64,000 bases of DNA from Segatella copri (GCF_019249655.2 NZ_CP137557.1:1671001-1735000), one strand, 5' to 3'. Counted from the stretch's first letter, positions 44,097 through 51,682 are shown. Notes: generated by a model not told the origin, from the sequence alone. A program made the numbers and translations.

Positions 44097-45203
44097 TTAT
44101 TTGATAGCCCCCGCAGGCAGCTGCATGGTGAGACAGTGGATGCTGCCGTGCTGGCGGATGATGGTGAGCGAATCCACGCCTATCACCTCTCTGTCCGGGA
44201 AGGCAAGCTGAATCTGGCGCTTCGCCTCCTCGTCCTTCTCCGGCTGGTTATACGTAGGGTAAATCACCGCACCGTTCAGAATCAGGAAGTTGGCGTAGGT
44301 GGCAGGCAGTCGGTCGCCCTTGCTGCCCTTCTCCGTAGTCAGCCGGTCGCCCTCGTCGTAGATGGCATCCGGCATCGGCAGCTTCAGCAGGCGGTAAGGA
44401 TATCCCTCGTAGTTGAACAGCTTCTTCAGCTGCTTCTCCAGCGCCTGGAAATCCTCATACTGCTCATCCTCAGGGTCGTCGCAGCCCACATATAATAAGG
44501 TGTCGTGCGGAGCCACCCTCACGATGGTGTCGATATGCCCGTCGGTATCATCGCCCACCAGGTTGCCATGGTCGAGCCATACCACCTGCTTGGCGAAGAA
44601 GAACGTCTTGAGCAGACTTTCGATATTCTCCCTGGTGAAAGGCTGGTTTCTGTGGGGTGCCAGCAGGCATTGCGAGGTGGTGAAGATGGTGCCCTTTCCG
44701 TCGCTCTCGATGCTTCCGCCCTCAAGTACGAATCCCTGGTGGTTCTCCATCGCCGCATCAAAGGCACCCTGGTAGTAGAGCTGCAGGTTGATGGCGTTGT
44801 CCTTCTGCCAGGCGAATTTCTCGCCCCATCCGTTAAACTTGAAGTCGAGCAGATGGATAGGGATGACATGCGAGTTGCGCCTGCCTCTCGATACCATGCT
44901 GATAGGACCGTGGTCGCGCGCCCATGTATCATTGGTGTCCATCTCGTAGAGGTGTACGCGGTTCATCTGGCCCTCCGAGAGCCGTTCGGCGAGCATTCTG
45001 CGTGTACTCTCCACGATGGGAGTAACCACAAGCAGCTGCTCGTAGCGGGTGATGATGTCGGCAAGTTCCAGATAAGTGTTGGTTATCTGCCTGAGATAGG
45101 GTTTCCAGTCTGTACCACCATGTGGCCAGGTCAGCATAATGGCGCTCTGAGGCTCCCATTCTGCCGGAAGTGCGAAATCGCAAGGTAATGCTGATTGATA
45201 CAT
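44097..45203 (-). CDS. aguA: Agmatine deiminase
   Basis: 368 residues, the usual length. Peptidyl-arginine-deiminase fold: PAEWEPQSAIMLTWPHGGTD, TNDTWARDHGPIS, VLEGGSIESDGKGTIFTT, DHGNLVGDDTDGHIDTIVRV and the catalytic Cys357 in RQHGSIHCLTMQLPAGAIK. It hydrolyses agmatine to N-carbamoylputrescine and ammonia; AguB completes the route to putrescine. The pair indicates polyamine synthesis from arginine through agmatine. The aguA-repeat-aguB order suggests one operon interrupted by a MITE-like element. Confidence 0.96.
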   Translation of the reverse strand: MYQSALPCDFALPAEWEPQSAIMLTWPHGGTDWKPYLRQITNTYLELADIITRYEQLLVVTPIVESTRRMLAERLSEGQMNRVHLYEMDTNDTWARDHGPISMVSRGRRNSHVIPIHLLDFKFNGWGEKFAWQKDNAINLQLYYQGAFDAAMENHQGFVLEGGSIESDGKGTIFTTSQCLLAPHRNQPFTRENIESLLKTFFFAKQVVWLDHGNLVGDDTDGHIDTIVRVAPHDTLLYVGCDDPEDEQYEDFQALEKQLKKLFNYEGYPYRLLKLPMPDAIYDEGDRLTTEKGSKGDRLPATYANFLILNGAVIYPTYNQPEKDEEAKRQIQLAFPDREVIGVDSLTIIRQHGSIHCLTMQLPAGAIK

Positions 45204-45369
45204 AAGCTTTCAATTTTTATTATTTATTTATATAGCCAGCCCTTGTGTGGGTTGCATAGTTTAGTCCGTTCTTTCTCCCTTCTGGAAGAAGAGTTAGCGA
45301 ATTATAGGTGCAAAAATAATAAAAAAAACGGCAACTTCCATAATTTTTTGAAATTTTTTAGTGAAACTC

Positions 45370-45400
45370 TTGCTAATTTCATGAGAAATGCTTAACTTTG
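45370..45400 (+). promoter_or_regulatory. Promoter of the Nif3-like gene
   Basis: TTG (45370-45372), 20 bases, TAACTTTG (45393-45400). A GGAG ribosome site (45429-45432) precedes the GTG start at 45435, supporting that unusual start codon. Confidence 0.78.
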
Positions 45401-45434
45401 CAGCCTAAATTTAAGAATAAGACATATTAGGAGC

Positions 45435-46292
45435 GTGAAAATAAAACAAGTAGTTGATGCCCTTGAACATTACGCGCCTCTGCCCTTGCAGGAAGGATAT
45501 GATAATGCCGGCCTGCAAGTTGGATTGACAGAGGCGGTAGAAATGTCAGGGGCATTGTTGTGTCTTGACGTCACCGAGGCGGTGGTGGATGAGGCCCTCC
45601 GGAAGGGCTGCAATCTCATCGTGAGCCACCATCCGCTGATATTCCGCAAGCTGCAGAGAATCTCGGACGAGAACTACGTGCAGCGCACGGTGGTGAAGGC
45701 CATCAAGAATGATATAACGATAGTTTCCATGCACACCAACATGGATGCTGCCCAGGGCGGCGTGAACTTCAAGATAGCCGAGAAGCTGGGATTGAAGAAC
45801 CTCCAGTTCTTCGGCGGCGAGAAGGAAGTGGATGGTGTGAAGGGTGGAAACGGTGTGATGGGAGAAATCTCAGACCAGGATATCCAGGAGGCTGCCCGGG
45901 CTGGCAAGCTTTCGGAAGAGGTGAAGAATCATTTTGCCGAGGGCATTGCTGCCGACGACCTGGTGCTGCTCTTGCGCCAGCGTTTCGGCGTGGAGTGCGT
46001 GCAGTGCAACCAGCTCTTGCGCCGTCCTATCCGCAAGGTGGCACTCTGTGGCGGTTCGGGTTCGTTCCTTCTGGGCGATGCGATAGCCGCCGGGGCGGAT
46101 GCCTTCATCACGGGCGAGATGAGCTATCATGAGTATTTCGGGCACGATCAGGAGATTCAGATCTGCGTCATCGGTCACTATCAGAGTGAGCAGTTTACCA
46201 GCGAAATCTTCCGCAGCATCATCCTCGAGAATTTTCCCGATGCCAAATGCTGCATCTCGGAAATCAACACCAATCCTATCATCTATTTATAG
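45435..46292 (+). CDS. Nif3-like dinuclear metal centre protein (DUF34/YqfO type)
   Basis: 285 residues with a GTG start. Family signatures: YDNAGLQVG at the start, NLIVSHHPLIFRKLQRI (metal-binding His pair), TIVSMHTNMDAAQGGVN and near the end ADAFITGEMSYHEYFGHDQE with VIGHYQSEQFTSEIF. The fold binds two metal ions and forms hexamer rings; proposed roles include GTP cyclohydrolase-like or metal-buffer functions, none firmly proven. The neighbouring zinc-ribbon coiled-coil gene is its usual partner in Bacteroidota, here separated by a 281-bp repeat element. Confidence 0.93.
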   Translation: MKIKQVVDALEHYAPLPLQEGYDNAGLQVGLTEAVEMSGALLCLDVTEAVVDEALRKGCNLIVSHHPLIFRKLQRISDENYVQRTVVKAIKNDITIVSMHTNMDAAQGGVNFKIAEKLGLKNLQFFGGEKEVDGVKGGNGVMGEISDQDIQEAARAGKLSEEVKNHFAEGIAADDLVLLLRQRFGVECVQCNQLLRRPIRKVALCGGSGSFLLGDAIAAGADAFITGEMSYHEYFGHDQEIQICVIGHYQSEQFTSEIFRSIILENFPDAKCCISEINTNPIIYL

Positions 46293-46358
46293 GATGGGAT
46301 GCTTGGCCGTGCCTAAACCCCGGTGCGCACAAAATGCATCAAAATAATAATAAAAAAT

Positions 46359-46639
46359 TCAAGTTTCGCAAGTAACCTCCGGTCCCCGAAGGGGGCCAAC
46401 TTTCAATAACCGCTGGTGGAATGACCAAAGGTCATGGAACCTGCGGACAACCAATAGTAGGGAGAAAGCGTCCCCAAAGGGGGCGAACCACATCCAGTCT
46501 TGCTCCTGTTCGCCCCCTTCGGGGACGATAAGAGAGTATCTGTAACTATCCGCAGGTTCCATTCCCTTCGGGCATTCCACCCGCGGTTATTCACATTCGC
46601 CCCCTTCGGGGACGGTAGAATGCTACTTGCGAAACTTCA
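46359..46639 (-). mobile_element. MITE-like element, copy 3 (281 bp, inverted)
   Basis: Begins TCAAGTTTCGCAAGTAACC and ends CTACTTGCGAAACTTCA, i.e. the reverse of copies 1 and 2. It lies between the Nif3-like gene and the zinc-ribbon gene, both on the plus strand, 66 and 42 bases away. Confidence 0.88.
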
Positions 46640-46681
46640 GTAAAAAAGAAAATAAAGGTTTAAAGATAAAATCAAGAAATT

Positions 46682-47509
46682 ATGGCAAAGAAAGATCCTA
46701 CAGATTTGACGGTAGAAGAGAAGTTGAAGACTCTCTACCAGCTTCAGGTAACCTTGTCAGGCATTGACGAGAATCGTGAGTTGAGAGGTGAGCTTCCTCT
46801 CGAGGTTCAGGACTTGGAAGACGACATCGCAGGTCTCACCACCCGCATCGAGAACATCCAGCGTGAGATTGAGCAGTTCGACCACGCAGTGGCTCAGAAG
46901 CAGGCAGAGATTGCTGACGCCCAGGCTAGCCTGGAGCGCTATCACAGCCAGCTGGAGACCGTGAGCAACAACCGTGAGTACGACACTCTGAGCAAGGAGA
47001 TCGAGTTCCAGGAGCTGGAAATCGAGCTTTGCAACAAGAAGATTCGCGAGGGCTTGGCAAAGATGCGTGAGCGTGAGTACGACCTTCACAAGGCTGAGGA
47101 GCAGAAGGCCGACCGTGAGCACGGATTGGTTGAGAAGCGTTCTGAGCTTGAGGACATCATGGCAGAGACCCGTGAGGAGGAGGAGCGCCTTACAGAGAAG
47201 GCTCTTGAGCTTGAGAAGAAGATTGAGCCACGTCTGCTCGCCAGCTTCAAGCGCATCCGCAAGGGTGCCCGCAACGGACTGGGCATCGTATACGTGCAGC
47301 GTGATGCCTGTGGTGGTTGCTTCAACAAGATTCCACCTCAGCGCCAGTTGGATATCAAGATGCACAAGAAGATTATCCCTTGTGAGTATTGCGGCCGTAT
47401 CCTCATCGACCCAGAGTTGGCAGGTGTAAAGATTGAGACTCCAGCCGCAGAGGAGAAGCCAAAGCGCAAGCGCATCTCTCGCCGCAAGAAGGCTGAGGAT
47501 GGAGAATAA
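46682..47509 (+). CDS. Coiled-coil protein with C-terminal zinc ribbon (C4-type, DUF164-like)
   Basis: 275 residues. A long coiled coil (about 10-185, Glu/Lys/Leu-rich) is followed by a zinc ribbon with two Cys pairs, ACGGCFNKIPPQRQLDIK and IPCEYCGRILIDPE, then a basic tail (KPKRKRISRRKKAEDGE). This is the conserved C4-type zinc-ribbon family that often follows a Nif3-like gene. Structures of relatives show a hairpin coiled coil capped by the ribbon; RNA or DNA binding has been proposed. It ends at a strong terminator (47536-47582). Confidence 0.92.
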   Translation: MAKKDPTDLTVEEKLKTLYQLQVTLSGIDENRELRGELPLEVQDLEDDIAGLTTRIENIQREIEQFDHAVAQKQAEIADAQASLERYHSQLETVSNNREYDTLSKEIEFQELEIELCNKKIREGLAKMREREYDLHKAEEQKADREHGLVEKRSELEDIMAETREEEERLTEKALELEKKIEPRLLASFKRIRKGARNGLGIVYVQRDACGGCFNKIPPQRQLDIKMHKKIIPCEYCGRILIDPELAGVKIETPAAEEKPKRKRISRRKKAEDGE

Positions 47510-47535
47510 TATTCTGGATAAGAAGATAAATATAT

Positions 47536-47582
47536 AAAAAAAGAGGGTGAGTCATGAACTTATGACACACCCTCTTTTTTTC
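47536..47582 (+). terminator. Terminator after the zinc-ribbon gene
   Basis: Arms AGAGGGTGAGTCAT (47542-47555) and ATGACACACCCTCT (47562-47575), one mismatch, with A- and T-runs outside. Almost the same hairpin recurs at 59780-59813. Confidence 0.88.
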
Positions 47583-47600
47583 GTTTTTTCTACAACTTTT

Positions 47601-47696
47601 TTAACTCATGCAACTCGTGACTCCGAGCGAAGTGGCTACGGCAGTCAGGATAGAGATTAAAATCTGAATAACAGTCTTCCATGTTTCTTTCTTCAT
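47601..47696 (-). CDS. Smalltalk protein (31 residues)
   Basis: Minus strand, MKKETWKTVIQILISILT then AVATSLGVTSCMS. This is the Bacteroidota 'smalltalk' family: tiny proteins with a charged start, one hydrophobic helix and a Thr-Ser-Cys end that resembles a lipobox. They are typically encoded next to an HU-like gene, as here (47807-48427, same strand, 110 bases upstream). Its function is unknown. The Cys could be lipidated, but it lies so close to the C-terminus that only two residues would remain. Confidence 0.85.
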   Translation of the reverse strand: MKKETWKTVIQILISILTAVATSLGVTSCMS

Positions 47697-47704
47697 AGGC
47701 AGTT

Positions 47705-47739
47705 CTTTTTAGTGATTAATGATTAGTGATTAATGATTA
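47705..47739 (+). repeat. 35-bp direct repeat, left copy (flanks the HU-like gene)
   Basis: CTTTTTAGTGATTAATGATT and on; identical over 35 bases to 48431-48465. Built from a 13-base AGTGATTAATGAT unit. Confidence 0.85.
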
Positions 47740-47806
47740 GTGATTGGTGGTTAATTTTTTTTCGAGATGTGATAGGATGAAAGAGTAGCCCCCGAAGGGG
47801 CTTGCT

Positions 47807-48427
47807 CTAGATAGTTACGTCAGCAGAATCGCCGTCGCCTTTGTCGCCCTTGTCGCCTCCGCCAGTAGTACCCTTGTCGGTTCCGCCACCCTGGCTGGTG
47901 TTGCCGCCCGAGGTTCCGCCGCCACCCTGAGTGTTGTCGCTGCCGCCTCCCTGGGTGTTGCCGCTGCCACCGCCGTTGGTTCCACCACCAGTGGTTCCTC
48001 CATCGGTCTCTTCGCCGCCACGGGCGTCGTAGGCAGTAATCTTGCAGAGTTTCTTCAGCTCACTGTTACTCCAGTTCTTGGTATTTTTCACTAGCAGATG
48101 GATGCCCTCCACGCTAGCCGAAGTAACCTTGTCTCTGCTCACCTCACCACGCGAACTCATGCCGATGGAGAAGAGGCCCAGGTCGCCCAGACGCACGCTC
48201 TTGCCGTCGAGGATAAGCTCTTTCAGGCAGTCGAGCATATCCATCATCACGCCGTGCACGGTGCCGCGGCTGTAAGGCGAGTTGTGGGATGAAATGTGAT
48301 CCACGAACTCCTCGAAGTTCATCTCTCTGTCGGTCACCACGGTGGCATACCAGAGTTCCTTACCAGCGTTCTCACCCGTCTGAGGGGTACGCTTTACTTT
48401 ACGATACTTAATGTTTCCTTGTCCCAT
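47807..48427 (-). CDS. HU-like DNA-binding protein with a Gly-rich tail
   Basis: 206 residues. The first ~130 residues are the HU/IHF-like fold of the Bacteroidota 'HU-HIG' type: IKYRKVKRTPQTGENAGKEL, FEEFVDHISSHNSPYSRGTV, LILDGKSVRLGDLGLFSIGM. The last ~65 residues are low-complexity Gly/Thr/Asn/Ser with GGG repeats and an acidic end (GDKGDGDSADVTI). HU-like proteins bend or coat DNA; the tail may be an interaction or disorder segment. Its minus-strand promoter box is at 48554-48561. The gene is flanked by 35-bp direct repeats and followed by the smalltalk gene. Confidence 0.9.
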   Translation of the reverse strand: MGQGNIKYRKVKRTPQTGENAGKELWYATVVTDREMNFEEFVDHISSHNSPYSRGTVHGVMMDMLDCLKELILDGKSVRLGDLGLFSIGMSSRGEVSRDKVTSASVEGIHLLVKNTKNWSNSELKKLCKITAYDARGGEETDGGTTGGGTNGGGSGNTQGGGSDNTQGGGGTSGGNTSQGGGTDKGTTGGGDKGDKGDGDSADVTI

Positions 48428-48430
48428 AAG

Positions 48431-48465
48431 CTTTTTAGTGATTAATGATTAGTGATTAATGATTA
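48431..48465 (+). repeat. 35-bp direct repeat, right copy
   Basis: Exact match to 47705-47739, 726 bases apart. It lies immediately upstream of the HU-like start codon. Confidence 0.85.
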
Positions 48466-48553
48466 TTGTTCTCTTTGTCATCAGCAGAATCCCCGAAAGA
48501 ATCCTATGGCTCCCTTAACTGGTCATCAGGCGCCTTTCTTCTGAATGACGGTG

Positions 48554-48561
48554 CAAAGATA
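48554..48561 (-). promoter_or_regulatory. -7 box of the HU-like gene
   Basis: Minus strand TATCTTTG, 126 bases before the start codon, so the leader contains the 35-bp repeat. Confidence 0.55.
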
Positions 48562-48718
48562 CGGCTTTTTTCTGATACCACCAAATTTCGGGTGGCGATA
48601 AGGACTGATTTTCAGCAGCCCCTGATTCCGAATTTCGTTAATAAAGCTAACTCATATTTTAGCAAGAAAGAGAACATAGTTTTGCTGAGGGAAAAACTAT
48701 GAGTTCTCACCTCAAACA

Positions 48719-48896
48719 ATCACAATAACAGTTATCACAGTTTTTCAAACCACTTTTCCAAATCTCAACCAAAAACTAACTATAGATATAATATATAATA
48801 TTTATATTATATATTATATCTATAGTTAAAATAATTAACAATTCTACCTTCGGTATAGAATGCCCTTTAAAAAACTGTGATAACTGTTATTGTGAT
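48719..48896. repeat. Nested inverted repeats between the HU-like and Rpn genes
   Basis: Outer arms 48719-48745 and 48870-48896 are perfect over 27 bp (core ATAACAGTTATCACAG). Inside is a second perfect palindrome, arms 48778-48801 and 48804-48827 (24 bp each, TATA-rich). The outer-arm sequence also occurs once at 59087-59111, at the 3' end of the DUF3987 gene. The rest of 48466-49018 has no gene that I recognise. Confidence 0.88.
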
Positions 48897-49018
48897 AGCT
48901 TGTTTTTGCTTGCATCTGATTTTTCCAGAATACGAATGAAAAATAAGATTGTAAAACTCTTTTTGATAATTTGCTTTGGCTCGTGATATTTTTAATGGGA
49001 TTTTTTCTCCCTTTTTTC

Positions 49019-49049
49019 TTGCATGTTTCAAAATAAAAGCGTAATTTTG
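49019..49049 (+). promoter_or_regulatory. Promoter of the Rpn-family gene
   Basis: TTG (49019-49021), 20 bases, TAATTTTG (49042-49049), 47 bases before the ATG. Confidence 0.72.
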
Positions 49050-49096
49050 CGGTAGCATTTAAAAATAGAACCGTATCATTTTAAAACAGAAAGGTT

Positions 49097-50008
49097 ATGA
49101 AGTACTTAGACCCTAAGGCAGACCTTACGTTCAAGAAGATATTCGGCAATCATCCTAAAAGACTGATCAGCCTCCTGAACGCCCTTCTGCCACTCAGCGA
49201 AGAAGAGCAGATACACGAGATAGAGTATCTGCCAACGGAACTTGTGCCCGAACTGGAAGGCCACAAGAATACGATAGTAGATGTGCTCTGCACTGATGCC
49301 AGAGAAAGGAAATTTTGCGTAGAGATGCAGATGGAATGGTCTAACGCTTTCAAGCAGCGAGTACTGTTCAATGCCTCCAAGCTCTACGTGAGTCAGGCTA
49401 AAAAGGGAGAAAGATACTGTGCTCTACAGCCTGTTTATTCTCTGAATCTTGTGAATGACATCTTCGAGCGTGATACTCCTGAATTCATCCACAACTATCG
49501 CATCGTGCACGACAAGGATAGCAACAAGGTAATCGAAGGCTTGCATTTCACCTTCATAGAGCTTCCTAAGTTCACTCCTCATTCCATCTCCGACAAGCGC
49601 ATGATGGTATTGTGGCTCCGTTTCCTGACGGAAATCAATGCCAATACGCAGGAGGTTCCTTCCGATCTGCTTCGTGACCCGGAGATAGGAAAAGCCGTAG
49701 AGGAGTTGAAAACTTCCGGCTTTACAGATGCCGAACTCAGAGCCTATGATAAGTTTTGGGATGCGGTAAGTGTGGAGAGAACCCTTCAGTACGACAGCTA
49801 TCAGCAAGGCATGGAAAAAGGCATAAAGCAAGGCATGGAAGAAGGCATGGCAAAAGGCATGGAAAAGGGCATGGCAAAAGGCGAAGAAGTAGGCAAAAGC
49901 CAAAGAAGTATTGAGATTGCTAAGAATATGCTGGCAAAAGGCATGGATGCAGCAACGGTCATGGAGATAACGGGGTTGACGGAGAGCCAGATGCAGCAGT
50001 TGATGTAA
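49097..50008 (+). CDS. Rpn-family recombination-promoting nuclease / PD-(D/E)XK transposase-like protein
   Basis: 303 residues. Starts with the family hallmark YLDPKADLTFKKIFGNHP and LISLLNALLPL. The nuclease core has the D...ExQ pattern TIVDVLCTDARERKFCVEMQ, then RVLFNASKLYVSQAKKGERY. The tail is a run of GMEKG/GMAKG repeats (about 233-265) ending in a small three-helix part (LAKGMDAATVMEITGLTESQ). E. coli RpnA-type proteins cut DNA and raise RecA-independent recombination; some act with mobile DNA. The gene has its own promoter and appears intact. The Gly-Met-x-Lys repeat number is probably variable between strains. Confidence 0.9.
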   Translation: MKYLDPKADLTFKKIFGNHPKRLISLLNALLPLSEEEQIHEIEYLPTELVPELEGHKNTIVDVLCTDARERKFCVEMQMEWSNAFKQRVLFNASKLYVSQAKKGERYCALQPVYSLNLVNDIFERDTPEFIHNYRIVHDKDSNKVIEGLHFTFIELPKFTPHSISDKRMMVLWLRFLTEINANTQEVPSDLLRDPEIGKAVEELKTSGFTDAELRAYDKFWDAVSVERTLQYDSYQQGMEKGIKQGMEEGMAKGMEKGMAKGEEVGKSQRSIEIAKNMLAKGMDAATVMEITGLTESQMQQLM

Positions 50009-50020
50009 TTTCTATTGCCC

Positions 50021-50112
50021 CACACGCCCTGAAGGGGCAGAAGCTCGTAGCCCAGGGCATCGCCCTGGGTATCATCGCATTTCGCCCTGCGCCCTGAAGG
50101 GGCAAAAGCTTT
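50021..50112 (+). repeat. REP-like element R3
   Basis: GTAG followed by hairpin CCCAGGGCATCGCCCTGGG, with outer ACGCCCTGAAGGGGC arms on both sides. It lies 12 bases after the Rpn gene stop. Confidence 0.88.
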
Positions 50113-50121
50113 ATAAAGTAC

Positions 50122-50263
50122 TCAAGTTTCGCAAATAACCTCCGGTCCCCGAAGGGGGCCAACTTTCAATAACCGCTGGTGGAATGACCGAAGGGAATGG
50201 AACCTGCGGATAGCTGCAATACTCTCTCCAATCGTCCCCAAAGGGGGCGAACAGGAGCAAGAA
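50122..50263 (-). mobile_element. MITE-like element, copy 4, internally deleted
   Basis: Starts TCAAGTTTCGCAAATAACC like copy 3, but near 50192 switches to the sequence of the other half and ends without the second terminal repeat. The broken Rpn gene begins right behind it. Confidence 0.75.
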
Positions 50264-50294
50264 AACTTGCTAATTTTTTGAACGACTTGTTTGA

Positions 50295-50702
50295 AGGCGA
50301 GTTTCAAATCAAGGACGTAACATTCTTTCTCTTCCCTTCTTTGATAAGAGTGAGGAAGAATGCGAGACTGGTTTTGAAAAATGGATTTATGTATTGAAAT
50401 ATATGGAAGTATTGGAAAGATTGCCGTTTACGGCGCAGAAGAAGATATTCGATCATCTTGCAAAATTGGCAGATGTTCGTTGCTTGAGTAGTGAGGAGCA
50501 GGAAAAATACGATGAGAGTATTAAGGCTGCCGATGATTACTACTCTGGCCTTTATGGCTCTTATGTTGAAGGCGAGGAAAATGGTATTGCTAAAGAAAAG
50601 ATAGACACAGCTTACCGCCTTTTGTCAATGGGTCTTTCTGAAGCGCAAGTATCAACGGCCACCGAGCTTCCTCTGGAGGAAATTCAGAAAATGAGGAAAT
50701 AA
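50295..50702 (+). pseudogene. Truncated second Rpn-family gene
   Basis: The frame reads ILSLPFFDKSEEECETGF, then EKWIYVLKYMEVLERLPF and TAQKKIFDHLAKLADV, which is the middle and end of Rpn/PD-(D/E)XK family proteins, ending in a three-helix part with MGLSEAQVSTATELPLEEIQ. The N-terminal nuclease core is missing; sequence upstream is the partial MITE-like element 4. The last ~100 codons (from the ATG at 50394) form an open frame that might still be translated, but no promoter is seen. Its 3' end is 42 bases from REP-like element R4. Confidence 0.78.
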
Positions 50703-50743
50703 GAACTGGCATTGAAATTCGGCTGCACCCTTTCGGCTTGCCC

Positions 50744-50834
50744 CACACGCCCTGAAGGGGCAGAAGCTCGTAGCCCAGGGCATCGCCCTGGGTATTAATG
50801 ATATATAAACCAACGCCCTGAAAGGGCAAAAGCT
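50744..50834 (+). repeat. REP-like element R4, upstream of the transposase gene
   Basis: CTCGTAGCCCAGGGCATCG and CCCTGGG hairpin, same orientation as R3, with ACGCCCTGAARGGGC arms. It ends 8 bases before the transposase start codon. Confidence 0.9.
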
Positions 50835-50842
50835 TTACAATT

Positions 50843-51301
50843 ATGGCACAATCATTATCAAAAATTTATATCCATTTGATTTTCCACATCAAAACCACGA
50901 GCCCCAAAATCCGTGAAAATGATTTGGAGCGACTTCATAATTATATCGGTAAACTTGTTAAGACTACGGGATGTGCCGAGATAAAGGCAGGTGGTGTAGG
51001 AGATCATGTTCATGTCTTGTTCATTTTATCCAAAGACGTCACGATTTCCCAGATAGTGGAGGAGATTAAGCGAAATAGCAGCAGATGGATTAAGAATCTC
51101 GACCCTGCGTATTATCATTTTTTCGCATGGCAGGGTGGTTATGCTGCCTATTCCATCAGCCAATCAGTTGTGGATAAAACATTACAATACATTGCCAATC
51201 AGAAAGAGCATCACACAAAGCATTCGTTTGCAGAGGAATATAGAGCGTTCTTGCAATTATATAATGTGGAATATGATGAGAATTTCGTATTCCGGGATTA
51301 G
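50843..51301 (+). CDS. REP-associated tyrosine transposase (IS200-like Y1 family)
   Basis: 152 residues. Y1 transposase fold (PF01797): SKIYIHLIFHIKTT at the start, HUH motif GVGDHVHVLF (residues 55-57) and nucleophile Tyr116 in TLQYIANQKEHH with the assisting Gln120. It is bracketed by hairpin elements of one family, R4 upstream and R5 (opposite orientation) downstream, each with a GTAG-like tetranucleotide before the hairpin. That is the layout of RAYT genes, which bind and move REP sequences. No accessory tnpB and no IS-type ends are seen. The residues needed for activity are present. Confidence 0.9.
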   Translation: MAQSLSKIYIHLIFHIKTTSPKIRENDLERLHNYIGKLVKTTGCAEIKAGGVGDHVHVLFILSKDVTISQIVEEIKRNSSRWIKNLDPAYYHFFAWQGGYAAYSISQSVVDKTLQYIANQKEHHTKHSFAEEYRAFLQLYNVEYDENFVFRD

Positions 51302-51320
51302 GCAGGCTGCGTGATATTGT

Positions 51321-51410
51321 AAAGCTTTTGCCCTTACAGGGCGCCTTGTTGGCTGCCATTATACCCAGGGCGATGCCCTGGGCTAGGAGCTTTTGGGCCT
51401 TCAGCCCGTT
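51321..51410 (-). repeat. REP-like element R5, downstream of the transposase gene
   Basis: CCCAGGGCGATGCCCTGGGC followed by TAGGAG on the plus strand, i.e. opposite to R4. The outer arm (TTTTGGGCCTTCAGCCCG) is decayed. Confidence 0.88.
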
Positions 51411-51583
51411 CTTGAACCACATGCGAAACTTGAGTTAAATATTTGTCAATTTCAATAAAATAGCCTATCTTTGTCGGCAAAGAAAGGCTTGCTGAAACGT
51501 GTTGGCGGAAGAAAATACGGAGAGTAGCTGGTATACATTTAAAAAGAAGAAATGCTGTTTTGGTGATATTTTACTTAAAAACA

Positions 51584-51615
51584 TTTGGAGATTTAAGATT
51601 TTTGTTATACCTTTG
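51584..51615 (+). promoter_or_regulatory. Promoter of the 331-residue unknown gene
   Basis: TTTG (51584-51587), 20 bases, TACCTTTG (51608-51615): a textbook Bacteroidota promoter, 122 bases before the start codon. The remaining 51411-51583 shows no gene. Confidence 0.85.
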
Positions 51616-51634
51616 CATTCAAAAGATAAATGAA

Positions 51635-51682
51635 GGTCCCGCCTCTGACGAGTTTTCACTTGTTGGAGACGGGACTTTTTTA
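51635..51682 (+). terminator. Leader hairpin with T-run (attenuator-like)
   Basis: GTCCCGCCTCTGACGAG pairs, with bulges, with CTTGTTGGAGACGGGAC, followed at once by TTTTTTAT. It lies between the promoter and the start codon, so it could stop transcription early unless relieved. Confidence 0.6.

Noticed and set aside
48466..48702. 78-codon plus-strand frame in the HU-like promoter region
   Set aside because: Covers the minus-strand promoter box and has no family resemblance.
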